The notes below the pieces were generated by a model, which was given only the letters and a program-made list of their open reading frames with translations, ran no database searches and had not been told where the DNA came from. The position numbers and the translations under genes were made by a program. Positions 43,105 to 55,900 of a stretch of 64,000 bases of DNA are shown here, piece after piece (position 1 is the first letter of the stretch; the number at the start of each line of letters is the position of its first letter). The DNA comes from Isoperla grammatica (lineage: Eukaryota; Arthropoda; Insecta; Plecoptera; Perlodidae): NCBI GenBank assembly GCA_945910005.1, contig OX246748.1, forward strand, positions 11,585,051 to 11,649,050, in the 5' to 3' direction.

Positions 43105-44655
43105 GTGTTCATCGCTTATAATATTTCTTGTACACTCTCTCTAGTTTGTAAGAGATCACATACTCGACGTTTTTATCTCTTCAATGGTGTTTGTCAATAA
43201 AAGCATAAACTTGAAAGCGAACAATAGATGCTGTGATGTGATGTGTTGATATAAATAGATGTGAAGTGAAGGGTCTAGAAGCGAGGGGGCTTGTGACAGT
43301 ATGATGTACGTGTGTTGTGAGCGAATCACTACGGGAGTCAATTGTTGATTAGCCGTTTAATCGCAGAACGGCTACGCGGTCGGTATAGTAGGTCAATCAA
43401 AGACCTTGGGTCGAGTTGGGTGGCCACACATGCATTTGTTTTATTACGTCACGGTTCGATTAACAAAGAAGAGTCGGGTCGCAAGATTCTCACATTTTCA
43501 AGGTTAGATTCGTTTTAATTAGGTACTTAAAAATTAGGCTATCAATGTTTTGTTTTGTTTAGGTCCGGTATTATGAACAGCTAATAATAATAAGGACGTT
43601 AATAGAAGCTAGTAAGCTATTAGATGTATTTTAAGGGTTCCGATTGGTGGTTGCCATGGGCCCAACTTTTACTTCTTTTTTTACTAACTTTTGTACTTAC
43701 TGTTACTACTTTTTTGTACTAGCTGCTTGTAATACCGGCCCTTGATGTGTGTACAAATCATAGTTTTAATAATATTTGTGCTGTAGTGTAAGCTATACTT
43801 GAATTTAACAGTCTAATATATGCCTAATGTTTAATGGCAATCTTATACGATTAGAATACAAATAAGAGCGCTTATAACAGTACAGTCACTGCCATAAACT
43901 AGTCCGTGGTATTTTTTTATTTTGTTGAAATTAAAGACAAGTGTACGGCACAGTACCTACACTTTAGCCTAAAAATACAAAGTTTCTATCACGTCATTAT
44001 ACAGTAATGGAAACAAAACTGCATTCATTACTTTCAACACGTCATGATATGATCTGCGTACTGTGCGTTGATAACTTGATGTGTTAAAACTGAAGCAAAA
44101 TTTAAAGTATCTGCGACAACGCAGTGGTTTGCGTTGGAAAAACACAAGCATGGGAAGTTAGCGTAAGGAAAGTTCTGGGTGTGTACGTATAAGTACTTTA
44201 TAAAAGTCGTTGCGTTTAAGTGTCTAGCTGTGACGAGCGGCAAGTTCTGTTCCGCCGGGTTTCTACTCGGCTGGAGACAGATCCGGACTTCTGGTTGGCT
44301 GATTCACAACGCGAGTGCGGGACGGCGATATCTAATTTCATTCGTTTCCACGGCACCAAGCAAAGACGAATTCAAATGAGAGTCTCACTGATTTCGTTAT
44401 TACGTTTAACATAAACTTCGTACAAATAAGGATACGTTTAAGTGGTTTTCATTTAAAACAATTGGTATAAACTTTTAATTTACTTTATATCTCATTCGAC
44501 GAAAAATGTGGACCCGGCTTATGGTAATTTATTCGGAGTTGTATTCTATCTTTCTTATGCATAAGCTTGATCGGAATTTGCATAGTCTCCTTTTCTACCG
44601 AGCTTCGTTCTGTCGTAAGAGCGTGGAAATAAGATGTTTGCTGCCGTAGAGAGAG

Positions 44656-44700
<45 letters not shown>

Positions 44701-45230
44701 ATCCCGCGAAACTCTAGCGAGAAAATACCCATAGGTTTCTTATTTTCCATTCGTTTACATTAAAATTTAAATATGTATTACAAAAGAGTAAATAGAGTGC
44801 GATTTGTTTATTTTAGAAAATGTATTACAGCACTTAAATAATATTTTTCTTGTAATTTTGCTTGATCTTTCCTTTGCAATTTTATTTTATTTTCCTATGC
44901 TGTATGTTGATGATTCTTGTTGGTTTACGTTTCGATTATGACAATCATGTTATTCGAGTAAAACCTCTATAATTTCTGATTTAGCTAAGTATCTTTATAA
45001 AAAAACACCTAAAAACTGTATATTTTATATTATTGTCAACGATTGTGTATAAGGAGATTTTAAATGTAAAACAAAAATTGATATGTATAACAAATAATGA
45101 CATTCTTAGGCCTACTAATGGATCACTAATGGATTAATATTTTTAATACTCTTACCAAATTATTATCTTGCTTCATTTCTTTTTATCTTCACATAAATGC
45201 CCCGCCACAAGACTGTTTTCTTACTGGGGC
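43105..45230. other. Intergenic, no confident gene
   Basis: A TATAAAAG word near 44198 precedes an open stretch (44220-44411, DERQVLFRRVSTRLETD and onward) that resembles no family I know and lacks clear splice sites. Confidence 0.3.
44650..44699 (+). repeat. (GA)n microsatellite
   Basis: About 22 GA units, a possible GAGA-factor-type or triplex-forming purine tract. Confidence 0.85.
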
Positions 45231-45274
45231 ATTCAAACTATTCCCTATAACATGTACATGTGTAACCACTATGA

Positions 45275-45445
45275 AATAAATCTGAATCTGAATCTGAATC
45301 TGAATCTGAAATCTGAGTCGATGAGGGACGATAGATGAAGATGATGGACATTTTTTGCCTTATGCGGGATTCGAACCCACGTCCCTAGGTGGTGTACGCT
45401 AAGGACCTGCGTCCCAACAGTATCAGCCAGTACACCCTGCAATAC
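45275..45445 (-). mobile_element. tRNA-derived SINE with AGATTC tail
   Basis: On the - strand it has TACTGGCTGATACTG (A-box-like), GTGGGTTCGAATCCCGC (B-box), a short body, and then five AGATTC units. The tail may instead belong to a LINE 3' end on the + strand (CTATGAAATAAATCTGAATC). Confidence 0.6.
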
Positions 45446-45719
45446 ATCACACACACATAAAACGTCATATTCCTTCAAATGTTTACTTGGAGCTAATCCG
45501 CTTTGTATATATGTTCTTTTATTAGCGTGTTTTGAGTGTACACAATATCATTGTTGCAACGTTTAACTTTTCATCTAGCTGAGACGCCGTCAAATGACTA
45601 TTCAAATATTTGCTGTTCATATTGTTTACTTGGAGTTCAGTTCACTATTTCAAGGTTCACACACACAGCATACCGTAGCAGAATTGTGATAACAATTTGC
45701 ACAAGTTATATAAGAAAAA

Positions 45720-45840
45720 ATCCGTGATTTTGGAGCTGTTATATAGCAACGAAGCTTATAAAAATGGTTTAATGTCCCCCACTGAAAATCAGTGTTTGTC
45801 GACTACATACAAAAAATTTATTTATTTATTTTTAGAAGTT
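45720..45840 (+). mobile_element. SINE family S1 copy, 5'-truncated
   Basis: The core TGATTTTGGAGCTG, TAGCAACGAAG and hairpin CCCCCACTGAAAATCAGT are followed by a TTTA-type tail. Confidence 0.6.
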
Positions 45841-45929
45841 GCTGTGTAATAGTTGTATGCCAATTTATGAAATACATTTGATTTTATACTATAAATATAA
45901 TTATTATTTATATTTAGATATATATCTAA

Positions 45930-46075
45930 GGTCCAGTCTTACAATGTCCCAATAACTACTTATTCGTCAAATAGCTTGTTTTCTCCATGGCAACGACCAT
46001 TCAAAACTCGTGAAATCCTCAAAATAGCTTAATCACTACAAATAACTGTCCTATTAGGAGATTGTAAGACCGTTA
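45930..46075. mobile_element. Harbinger-like MITE, family M2 copy 2
   Basis: It shares TTACAATGTCCCAATAACTA, TCTCCATGGCAACGACCA and ATTGTAAGACC with copy 1, in the same orientation. Confidence 0.7.
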
Positions 46076-46534
46076 GGCTTGTGCAGTGTGCAGTGTGCAC
46101 TCACTAAGCGAAACACTTCATTTATGAATGTGTGAAAGAACGTCATGAAATCGGTTGATTTTTGTTGAACAGGGTGTATGAAAGGGTTATATAATATAAG
46201 GATCTGATTTCCGTTATATATGGGACTGTTTACGTTACAGTTTCAAACAACATTTCAAGAGTAATACTTTCATTTCACATTGCTGATATTTTGTTTATAT
46301 CAACGGTCACAACGTGTTTGTTAAGAGTGACGGGTAGTCTCTACGTCAAAAACAGCAGAAAATCTTCATTATTTAATTATATCTCAAGATTGCAACAAGA
46401 AATCGAAAATCTAAATCAACAGCGCACTGTGTTTTGGTAAGCCCTATACAGACTGAATGAAATATAACCATTAGTGTAGTAATTTTGATTATTAATTCGA
46501 TAATTAGTAATACAATTAATTATATATAAAAAAC

Positions 46535-46810
<276 letters not shown>

Positions 46811-47459
46811 AGCTTTGCAAACAATTAATTATACATACTGATTACAATGTATAAGACACAACTTAGAGCATTTAGTTTTTAAAGCTTACTAAACCACAGT
46901 GCGCTGTTGATTCAGATTTTCGATTTCAAAGCCCATGTTTGTGATATAATTTATAAATTAAATTTTTTTCCGATTTTTGACGTAGAGGTATCCTTCCCTG
47001 TTAAAGTGACGTAACCTCAAGTGAATTCTATTATACCTTATCTATAAATCTTATTCCAGATCGCTTGATAAGAGAAGACTAGGTTTCATATTTGAAACCG
47101 GCCGTATATTCATTCAATATTGATGGAGTAGAATTGATTGGGATCGCATTGGTTAGGTCGGTGTTCAAATATACGTGCGGGCCACTGCAATCTTCGCTTC
47201 GATACAAGGCAAACTGAAACATGCAGCGGGAATCTAATGAAATTTGCTTTATCATTCGAGCGATTCGATAAATCGGCCGGGGGACAGATTGGGATCTCAT
47301 GACTTCAACAGATTTTAGGCAAAATTTTTATCTTCAAGGATTTTTCTTCGTTGGGTACAGTCACGTCACCTCGAACTAGACCTCTCCTGTATCAACAGGA
47401 AAAAACAAAATGTTTAAAGCTTTCGCTTACTGCTTTAAGAATGAACGTCTTTTTTTAAA

Positions 47460-47550
47460 CTATAATGTGGATTGATGGAATATAAGGCCTCACTGGCCTT
47501 AATCCCGCCATTAATAAAATACCTTAATCAATCAATCAATCAACCTTTTT
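47460..47550 (+). mobile_element. LINE 3' end with (AATC)n tail
   Basis: GGCCTCACTGGCCTTAATCC then TTAATAAAATACC and four AATC units. Only the 3' tip remains. Confidence 0.45.
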
Positions 47551-48074
47551 TTTTAGCCTTTTTGGAATCCATTATTACCCAACATTCAAACAGTTGGTAA
47601 AATGATAGTCACTGAAAAAATAAACTCATTTGATCAGTTTTTTATTTGCTGTTTCCTAAGTAGAGGGAGACATCTTTTTGAGGGCATGTCTCAATGCTTC
47701 GTAGTGATCTAAAACAATGATAAACAATGAAAGTGACGTCTAAAGAAGACGACAGTCTCGGAGCTGTGATTGGCTGCCAGTGAGTTAGCAGATTAATGCC
47801 CAATTTGTACGGTTCAATCATGGCTTGTACCATGGTTCAATGTTCAGTTCATATTTTCTTGAATTTTAGGACAAAATTGCATCAAAACATACGTAGATAA
47901 TAAAATTCAACAATGTTCCACTTTCTTCAATGCTTTCTTTGGCATTCAATAGAACCTAGGGTCGTATACTCAGTCAAGTGTCAAATTAAGTACAGGATTT
48001 GTTGCTATTGAGTTTTTCTATTACACGTTATTTTCCATAAGAACAAACTCCATAGCAACCATAAACAAATCACA

Positions 48075-48362
48075 TAAATAAATAAATTCACATTCAGAGT
48101 CTACCCACTCAGTAACGAAACTGATTTTCAGTGGGGGACTTTTAATTTAAAGCGACTAAACCAACCCTATAGGCTCCGAACACCATCGACGAATGAGCGA
48201 TAACCAATCAAAGATCGATATTTCAAATACGAAACATACGAGTCATTGATTGGACAGTGCGAACACCTGCGGACAAATGCCAAAATCAACAAGACCGATT
48301 CAGAACAACTTTGAATTTATTGTGTGCTTCGTTGCTAGGATGACTCCAAAGTCACCGTTTAT
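48075..48362 (-). mobile_element. SINE family S1 copy with longer core
   Basis: Read on the - strand it has CGGTGACTTTGGAGTCATCC, TAGCAACGAAG, a roughly 170-bp middle, GTCCCCCACTGAAAATCAGT and an ATTTATTTAT tail. The middle is also present at 210-450. Confidence 0.65.
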
Positions 48363-48369
48363 TTATTCC

Positions 48370-48565
48370 TAAAGGATGGTCCACACAAATTGTTTAAGCA
48401 TAAGATTTAAGGTTTAACGCGTAGTCGTAAAGTTGGATCATAGGAAACACGTACTGGCGTTCACACAAAGTTTTAGTTTTAAGACATTGTTTTCATTGTT
48501 GTTCTTAAAACAACGTCTTAAAACCTTAAATCTTATGCTTAAAAAATCTGTGTGGACCAGCCTTA
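48370..48565. mobile_element. About 196-bp palindromic MITE
   Basis: The inverted ends are GGATGGTCCACACA and TGTGTGGACCAGCC, followed inward by TTTAAGCATAAGATTTAAGG and its mirror. A target duplication could not be settled. Confidence 0.7.
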
Positions 48566-48569
48566 AGAC

Positions 48570-50295
48570 AAGAAGTAATGGAACAGAATCCACTTAACTC
48601 GTCTCTGCATTCTGCATACTTGTAGCTTTGAGATACGCCCTGAATCTGATAGTAGTTATTGAGAAGTATATTGCAGGTAAAGACGGTACTTGGCCTACGA
48701 AAAAAATGTTGAATTATTAGTTGTATTGGTCCGAGACGGTCGGGACCTGTAAGCGGAATCTTTCATCTATATCAGACATTATTTCAGTGCAAATCACTGC
48801 TGTGGGACGAAGATGATCATACCCACGCTCGAACTCTGATATCTGACCGCGTGTGACGTCAGAGCAGTAGGAGGTCCCCTATGCGTTTAATCTTTCACTG
48901 ATGCTGAGCAAGAGACTCCGCATTCGAAGTCCCCTATGAAATAAATCTTACATTATATGGATTGCCTGGTCATCTATGGGTGGGCTTGAAAATTGTAACT
49001 TTGACTTGCTCCATCTACTGTATATACTTTTGTCTCGATTAGCCAAGTTGCAAAAATATGAGACGTTAAGCCCGAATATCAATTAATACTATATTATACT
49101 TTCGTTGCAAATCAGTAGTTAGAGGCAATTGGTAGTCTCACTGTCAAAACCAAACGCAACTAACATTTTGTACTAATGTCACGAGAAACATACACAATAT
49201 TCAAAAGTGATAAATGCCAGCATTGAGGTTCCGTAGGAACTAAAATAAATTACCGATAAAAACTGTAATAATAGACATTTAAAAAAAAAATTTAATGTAG
49301 TTTTTGTATTAATTGCTAACAGTAATATCACAATAGGCCTATATTGTACATGTCTCAAGAGGTTTTAATAACCAATTTTTCCCGTTTTTTTTATATATAG
49401 GTTAAATGCGGTCTTAGTCACTTCATAATGCGAATATTTACTTTAATTGCGATAATCAATACAATCTGCTTTAATCTTAATAAAATCCGAATGTAGGTCA
49501 TAACCGGCAAGAATATAAACTATACATAATTGCTCACTATTATATGATTAGGCCTATTATTCAGAACAATTAAAGGAATTGTATCCTATATATAAATTAC
49601 CTCAGATCTAGAGCAAGACCTATTTACACTGGTTAGCTTAACCGCAATCAAGCTAACTAACAGAGATTGTATAGTGATTATTATTCTCTGTACTTCGATT
49701 GCGATAACACCAAAGTTGTTGCTTTCACGCTGATCAAATCCTAAAAGGGTTCATTTCCTGTGTGAGATAAGCCTTTTTTCGTAATTATTTGTAATTATTG
49801 TTTCTTAGTAATCGGCACAAAATTATATCCTGCCTGGTACAAAAATACTTATCTAACTACTCGTGTAAAAACACATCATTTAAAACATTAAAAAGTAATC
49901 CATTACCACTGAATTTCATGGAATGACGTAATTTATCACTTACCCCAGTTTGCTACCCCTCCCCTCCCCCCCTCTTTCCTACCCCCTCCCCCTCAATCTA
50001 GTTACGACGCCAACGAGTTTCGTGATTTATAACCTGTATTTTACCTTTACAAAAAAAAAAAGAAAAAAAAAATGCTGATACCATTCAAAACACTTTTCGC
50101 ACAAGAGACATTTTTAATATCCTAATAGCCACTCACTGCTCAGCTCACACAAAGATCCATGGAATTTAAATGGAATTTTTGCATCGATCTAGTAACGCGC
50201 GGTACCGTATTGAAATGTCAAGCTTCACTCGTTTCCCCTGACACGGTCATTTAATATAGGGGTTTAAAAAATCTGAGGCATTTTAATATATTAAT
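48570..50295. other. AT-rich intergenic, nothing recognised
   Basis: A TTAGCCAAGTTGCAAAAATATGAGAC word at 49041-49067 also occurs near 1690 and 7430, so a dispersed repeat edge is likely. No ORF. Confidence 0.3.
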
Positions 50296-50299
50296 TTGT

Positions 50300-50396
50300 T
50301 TGATGTGTGCCATGGCTCTTTGGTCTAGTCTAATGGGTTTATTCTTGGTTACAATGCAGAAGGTCGAGGGTTCGATTCCCGGTTCGGGTTACGGTA
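50300..50396 (+). mobile_element. SINE family S1 tRNA-like head
   Basis: It has TTTGGTCTAGTCTAATGGG (A-box-like) and GAGGGTTCGATTCCCGG (B-box). It does not continue into the core; ACAGAAT/ACACGAT repeats follow. Confidence 0.55.
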
Positions 50397-50569
50397 GTAC
50401 GAACACAATGAACAGAATGAACACGATATACAGAATGAACACGATAAACAGAATTAACAGAATTAACAGAATTAACAGAATTAACACAATGCACACCATG
50501 AACGAAATGAATGAGCAAAGGCTGTCGGAGCTCCATTGAATCTATGTAACTAAAAATCATGACAATCAT

Positions 50570-50950
50570 ATTTATCTTCATCATCATCATCTTCTTCGCC
50601 ACTTTTATCATCACCTTCAACTTCCACCTCGTCATCATCATCATCATCATCGTCTTCGCCATCTTTATCGTCACCTTCAACTTCCACCTCGTCATCATCA
50701 TCATCATCATCTTCTTCGCCACTTTTATCATCACCTTCAACTTCCACCTCGTCATCATCACCATCATCATCTTCTTCGCCATCTTTATCATCATCTTCAA
50801 CTTCCACCTCGTCATCATCATCATCATCATCTTCTTCGCCACTTTTATCATCATCTTCAACTTCCACCTCGTCATCATCATCATCATCATCATCTTCTTC
50901 ATCATATTTATCATCACCTTCAACTTCCACCTCGTCATCATCATCATCAA
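50570..50950. repeat. 60-bp minisatellite, six copies, with (TCA)n
   Basis: The unit contains TTCTTCGCCACTTTTATCAT and TTCAACTTCCACCTCGTC. Because 60 is a multiple of three, all frames stay open for more than 110 codons; the - strand frame gives an Asp/Glu-rich peptide (DDDDEVEVEGDDKSGEE). No start context or flanking exon supports a gene. Confidence 0.85.
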
Positions 50951-50954
50951 CAAA

Positions 50955-52870
50955 ACCTCTTGTGTTAGTTATTATTATTATTATTATTATTTATTTACCC
51001 AACAAATCCTTCTCATCTAAAATTAGCAATTTCCTAAACACTCTAGTCTAGCTATAGGGATTACGTTCAACAGCTTAATCTGAGCTACAAGTGGCTCTTC
51101 GGTAGGGTCTAGAGATTATTAACAATTATTCATTTTGTCTTGTGGTTTGGCCGCTCGGGTCTCCCCCAAAAGGGTCAGACCCCCCCACTCCCCCCTCGAT
51201 CACCTAGGCCCCCATCCCCACGATGCCTGTGCAGTCGTTAGGCAGCTTATTTGCAGCTTAGTTAGGATTATTGGTGGTTGTCCATTCTCTTGTGATAAAG
51301 TGTGTGTTCGCTGGAGGGAGGATTGCTCTGGGTTGGTTGGACCAACTACCTTAATCCAACCCAACTGTGGCCTACCGCTATACCGTCGTAGCATGTTTAG
51401 GCTGTCGGTCGTACTCGGAGGAAGGGGGTAGGGAGGGGGGGGGGGGGAGAGATTTGATATACTGCTTTACAACGCAACTTTAGCATTTGGCTTTAATGTA
51501 GTGTTATTGCAGGAAAATTATTTAACGAAACATAAATCTAGATATTACTAAGTCCGCATTTTGGGATGCAACGTATACTAGATCTGACTCGAAGTGGTTG
51601 TAATTTATGCGTGTTTCTGTTCTGTACATTCTTGGCTTGGAGGGGATACATAATATGTGCGAAAAGTGTGTACATGTACGTGTGCGTGAGCACGTGTGAG
51701 TACAATCAAAAGTATAGTTCAGAAAATAATTTATTAAGGCCGTGTATTATCTTCAGTTATAAAACTGATATTCACGATTTAACTATACAATTCTTTATTT
51801 GCTTAAAATTTAAATTAAAATTGCAGATGTTGACTCACATTAGATTCAAGTTCACTAAGTTACTAATTTTTTAGTGATGAACGCCAATCTTACATTTAAT
51901 TATCCAAATTTGATTTTCTTAAATATTCGTGCAAATAAACATCTAGAGTGGAATTAAAAAATGGTCTTACATTTATCACAGTTTTGTTGGCTGAGCATTA
52001 CTTTAATATTATATCACAAAATCAAATTTCTATACACCCACGTCTGGAAGAAAACCCAAATGGGGAGCTTAAACTTTTGGCTGACAAGTTTTGACGCGCC
52101 TGTAAAGACACACTAAACTATCTATTACATATTTCAAAATAGAATTTCTTAAACAAAAATAAATTGTTTTCATGTTTACTATCCGTGTATCTATTTGTAA
52201 CACCTCTCAAAAATGTTCTCTATTCTGTCAAGTCTTTTCTACTCATATCGTTTATTCTGTTTTAAGTATTCCAAACTTGCTCTTCCTCAACTTCCCCTTT
52301 TCACTCGTGAAGTTGTTTCCGTTTTTCTATTTCGCAAGCATAATTTGATCAACACTTTCAAAACTTCCCGCCAGCCTGCCATTGAAAGTGAAGTTTTTCT
52401 ACGACCGACAAACCCCCTCAAATCACGTCACCGAAAACCAAACACAACATTGTCGTGTTTTTCCCCTTCAAAAAATATTTTTTTTTGTGTCACGGAATTT
52501 ATTTTCATCTCGCGCAGATGTCATTAAAAATGATTACATGGATGCACATCCCGTATTTTCTCCTTGGCTGCACCCTTAAGTCACAGTGGAATAACTGATG
52601 CAGATGACTCTTCACTGACTTCAATAGATGAGGGGGGTTGGTTTGAGAGATGCTCTCGAGACCACTCGTGGCTGTTGTAGGGGTAGCGGCTGAGGGGGGG
52701 GGGGGGGGTTAAGAAACAAACAACGTCCTCGTAGGTGCAAAGAAATGCAGGCTCGTACTCTATCAAGAATACGGAATAAATCTTATAATATATACTAGTC
52801 CCAGCGTAAGTATTAGCATACCGACCGCAGATCCTTAATCTACTTTTTTTTAAAATTTATTTAAGGGTTT
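50955..52870. other. Intergenic, nothing recognised
   Basis: Contains an ATT run (50968-50990), C-rich and G-rich patches (51181-51205 and 51425-51447) and a G12 run near 52698. Frames of about 100 codons have no domain. Confidence 0.3.
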
Positions 52871-52872
52871 CT

Positions 52873-53051
52873 ATAATGCCTACATCACACGGTTTAATAC
52901 TTTCGTCAAACTTATTGAATTCAAGGACAAAAATGCATCAATAAATAGAAGCTAAATTGTTGCAGTTTTTTAACAAACTGTTTTTGATTAGCTTTTGTTC
53001 TTGAATTCAATCAGTTTGACGAAAGTATTGAGTCGTGTAATGTCGGCATTA
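52873..53051. mobile_element. Palindromic MITE, family M3 copy 1
   Basis: The inverted ends run from AATGCC through AATACTTTCGTCAAACTTA and its mirror TTGACGAAAGTATTGAG to GGCATT. A TA dinucleotide flanks each side. Confidence 0.7.
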
Positions 53052-53414
53052 AGCATTACAATTTTATGATATTATTTTTACTATTTACATGTAAAATGCT
53101 TGATGCCCTACTATGACTAAACTAAATATATAACTATTATATATTTACTGTATATATATTTACTACTGACACTCATGCGAGCTAATTCAACGGACATCAA
53201 CAGATTCCTGGAGTTGTTTCACACATACGTAAATACAGTCTTCCGCTGAGCTTCATTCATAAGTTACTCTCGTTGTCCTTGGAATTTCCAGGTAGCCAAT
53301 ATACGGTTGAAAATTGTTACTAATTAACCTGTTTCAAGTATATGATAGGATTTTGAGAAGAGGAACATTAAGTTGGTTTTATTGAACTCAATTATGAGAC
53401 AGTTGGGACAACTT

Positions 53415-53590
53415 TAAACCCACATTACACGGTTCAATACTTTCGCCGAATTTATTGAATTCAAGGACAAAAAAGCATCAATTAAAGAAGCTATATTGTT
53501 GCAGTTTTTTAACAAACTGTTGTTGATTCGCTTTTGTTCTTGAATTCAATAAGTTTGACGAAAGTATTGAGTCGTGTAATGTCGGCATTA
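53415..53590. mobile_element. Palindromic MITE, family M3 copy 2
   Basis: It matches copy 1 over ACACGGTTCAATACTTTCG to GTCGTGTAATGTCGGCATT, same orientation, about 360 bp away. Its left end is more worn. Confidence 0.7.
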
Positions 53591-53757
53591 AGTAAGTTTA
53601 TTTCCTTTGTATAGGTTTGCAGTTCGTGGTGGTGGCTTATGGAGGGTTTATTGGTGATTTATTTATTTATTTTGCCTTGTTTCTTGAACAAAATAATATT
53701 GTTTGAAACACATCTTTTATATTAAGACTAAGGCTTACGTTAACACATAAAAAGACT

Positions 53758-54281
53758 GTGCGTGTACGTGTGCGTGTGCGTGTGCGTGTGCGTGTGCGTG
53801 AGCGTGTGCGTGTGCGTGTGCGTGTGCGTGTGCGTGTGCGTGTGCGTGTGCGTGTGCGTGTGCGTGTGCGTGTGCGTGTGCGTGTGCGTGTGCGTGTGCG
53901 TGTGCGTGTGCGTGTGCGTGTGCGTGTGCGTGTGCGTGTGCGTGTGCGTGTGCGTGTGCGTGTGCGTGTGCGTGTGCGTGTGCGTGTGCGTGTGCGTGTG
54001 CGTGTGCGTGTGCGTGTGCGTGTGCGTGTGCGTGTGCGTGTGCGTGTGCGTGTGCGTGTGCGTGTGCGTGTGCGTGTGCGTGTGCGTGTGCGTGTGCGTG
54101 TGCGTGTGCGTGTGCGTGTGCGTGTGCGTGTGCGTGTGCGTGTGCGTGTGCGTGTGCGTGTGCGTGTGCGTGTGCGTGTGCGTGTGCGTGTGCGTGTGCG
54201 TGTGCGTGTGCGTGTGCGTGTGCGTGTGCGTGTGCGTGTGCGTGTGCGTGTGCGTGTGCGTGTGCGTGTGCGTGTGCGTGT
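53758..54281 (+). repeat. TGTGCG hexanucleotide microsatellite, about 520 bp
   Basis: Some 85 nearly perfect copies with a single GAGCG interruption near 53800. Frames on both strands (VR, HA and VC dipeptides) are artefacts. Purine and pyrimidine alternate throughout. Confidence 0.95.
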
Positions 54282-54384
54282 TTGCCCTTGGATTGAATAC
54301 GGTCCCCCATAGCGACCCAGTGTTCTACTCTGGCTATTATCCTATTCCCCTAGAGCGCTGATATCCTGTCTCATATGTGATAAC

Positions 54385-54770
54385 TTCCACTTAGCTACTC
54401 TAGCGGCCTCCAGGCGCTTCCGACGTGACGGACAAGTGAATCAATGTCGCAAGTGATGGCGGTACCGTCCGGGGCTTGAACCCAGGTCTCACACTGTCCT
54501 CTAGACTCGAGCCCGGGTCCTCCAGGCGCTTCCGACGTGACGGACAAGTGAATCAGTGTCGCAAGTGATGACGGTACCGTCCGGGGCTCGAACCCAGGTC
54601 TCACACTGTGCTCTAGACTCGAGCCCGGGTCCTCCAGGCGCTTCCGACGTGACGGACACATGAATCAGTGTCGCAAGTGATGATTGTACCGTCCGGGGCT
54701 CGAGCCCGGGTCTCACACTGTGCTCTAGACTCGAGCCCAGGTCTCACACTTGGCTCTAGGCTCGGACTTG
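54385..54770. repeat. 112-bp tandem repeat, about three copies, with tRNA B-box-like word
   Basis: The landmark CTCCAGGCGCTTCCGACGTG occurs at 54408, 54520 and 54632. Each unit holds GGCTCGAACCCAGG, whose inverse is a B-box consensus, and an XhoI-like CTCGAG. Confidence 0.85.
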
Positions 54771-55507
54771 TTGCAAAGATAGAAACAATCAAAACTACCC
54801 CCCGAGCGTTGAAAGTTAAAATTATTTTGACAGTTCACTTCATTTTCAGCGTTACCCTGTTTATACCGATCCCAGCTTTCTGATTGGTCTAGAAACTATT
54901 CGCTCGCCTCATTCGTGTGCATGAAAATGAGTCTGTGCATGACCATAAAGATAAGTGCGAGGGCCTCTGCAAATCCCTGGAGGAGAGTCGCAGCGCTCCT
55001 GCTGGAGTTTCAGGGAACCTTGGCTTAAGTGTGTTCCTCGAAAACTCTCTCATTGTTCTAATTAAAGAGATTTTGGGGTTTTGATTGTGGAAATCAACGG
55101 GGAGAAGAATTTTTAATAGCGATTACTTGAAAAGCATACGAATGTGTAGGATTTTTAATCGAAGTTTTGGTATTAGTTTTGGTACCAATATCAATTAAAA
55201 TTTGTGTTATTTTATTTAAGTTTATTTTATAAAGAGATTTTTAATAACAAATTATCACATAGTCCAAATCAGTGTTTCACACACGCACCCGATTTTGTAT
55301 GTTTGTTTCGAACGGTCAGTTTTGTTATTTTTTTTTCTTTTACGAGACACCAAGAAAATCGTTGTTTTACCAGAGGAAATATTTTCTCGCATAACAATTC
55401 GAATCGTTACAGCTGTTATAGAGTAGATTAGCGGTTTCAAAACCTTGCTAACAGTGTTTCGTCCTTCTCGTCAATTCGATTCGACTAATAAAGTCGGTAC
55501 TAGATTG

Positions 55508-55900
55508 TAGGGCTGCCCAACGTTTAAAAAATTCATATCGATATCGCGGATGTAATTATCGATATCGTATCGCGATATCGATTTTTAAAAACTCGGTATC
55601 GATATCGCCGATATCGCAATTTTTTTTCAAACCAGCCAGAGACCATTCATTATAAACACTTTAATGTGAATAATTTAACGTCGAAATGTTTTACTATGTG
55701 CGTCAATTTGTGTGTTGGCGGTACCTGTAGTAGGTACCTGGAGTAGGTACCAACGCGAATGTTGCAGTGTATGTATCACAAAGATGCAGAAGCACAACAC
55801 CGCCAAACTTTTTTTTACGATAGTTGACACTTGATCGATATCGAATTATTTTTCTATTATCGATATCGTATCGAATTATCGATATCGTTGGGCAGCCCTA
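55508..55900. mobile_element. 393-bp hAT-like MITE rich in ATCGATATCG palindromes
   Basis: The ends are TAGGGCTGCCCAACG and CGTTGGGCAGCCCTA. The perfect 8-bp duplication CTAGATTG is at 55500-55507 and 55901-55908. Sub-terminal regions are packed with GATATCG palindromes. No transposase. Confidence 0.9.

Noticed and set aside
44220..44411. Open frame reading DERQVLFRRVSTRLETD
   Set aside because: Its composition is protein-like and a TATA word lies upstream, but there is no recognised family and no clear splice sites, so it is left as intergenic.
45355..45442. tRNA gene on the - strand
   Set aside because: The B-box is good but acceptor and anticodon stems do not form; it is followed by a SINE-like body and tail.
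50550..50930. 126-codon Asp/Glu-rich frame
   Set aside because: It is a 60-bp minisatellite whose length keeps every frame open; no exon boundaries or conserved domain.
53735..54361. Three overlapping frames of 184-199 codons (VR, VC and HA repeats)
   Set aside because: They are translations of a pure TGTGCG microsatellite, with no start context, domain or splice support.
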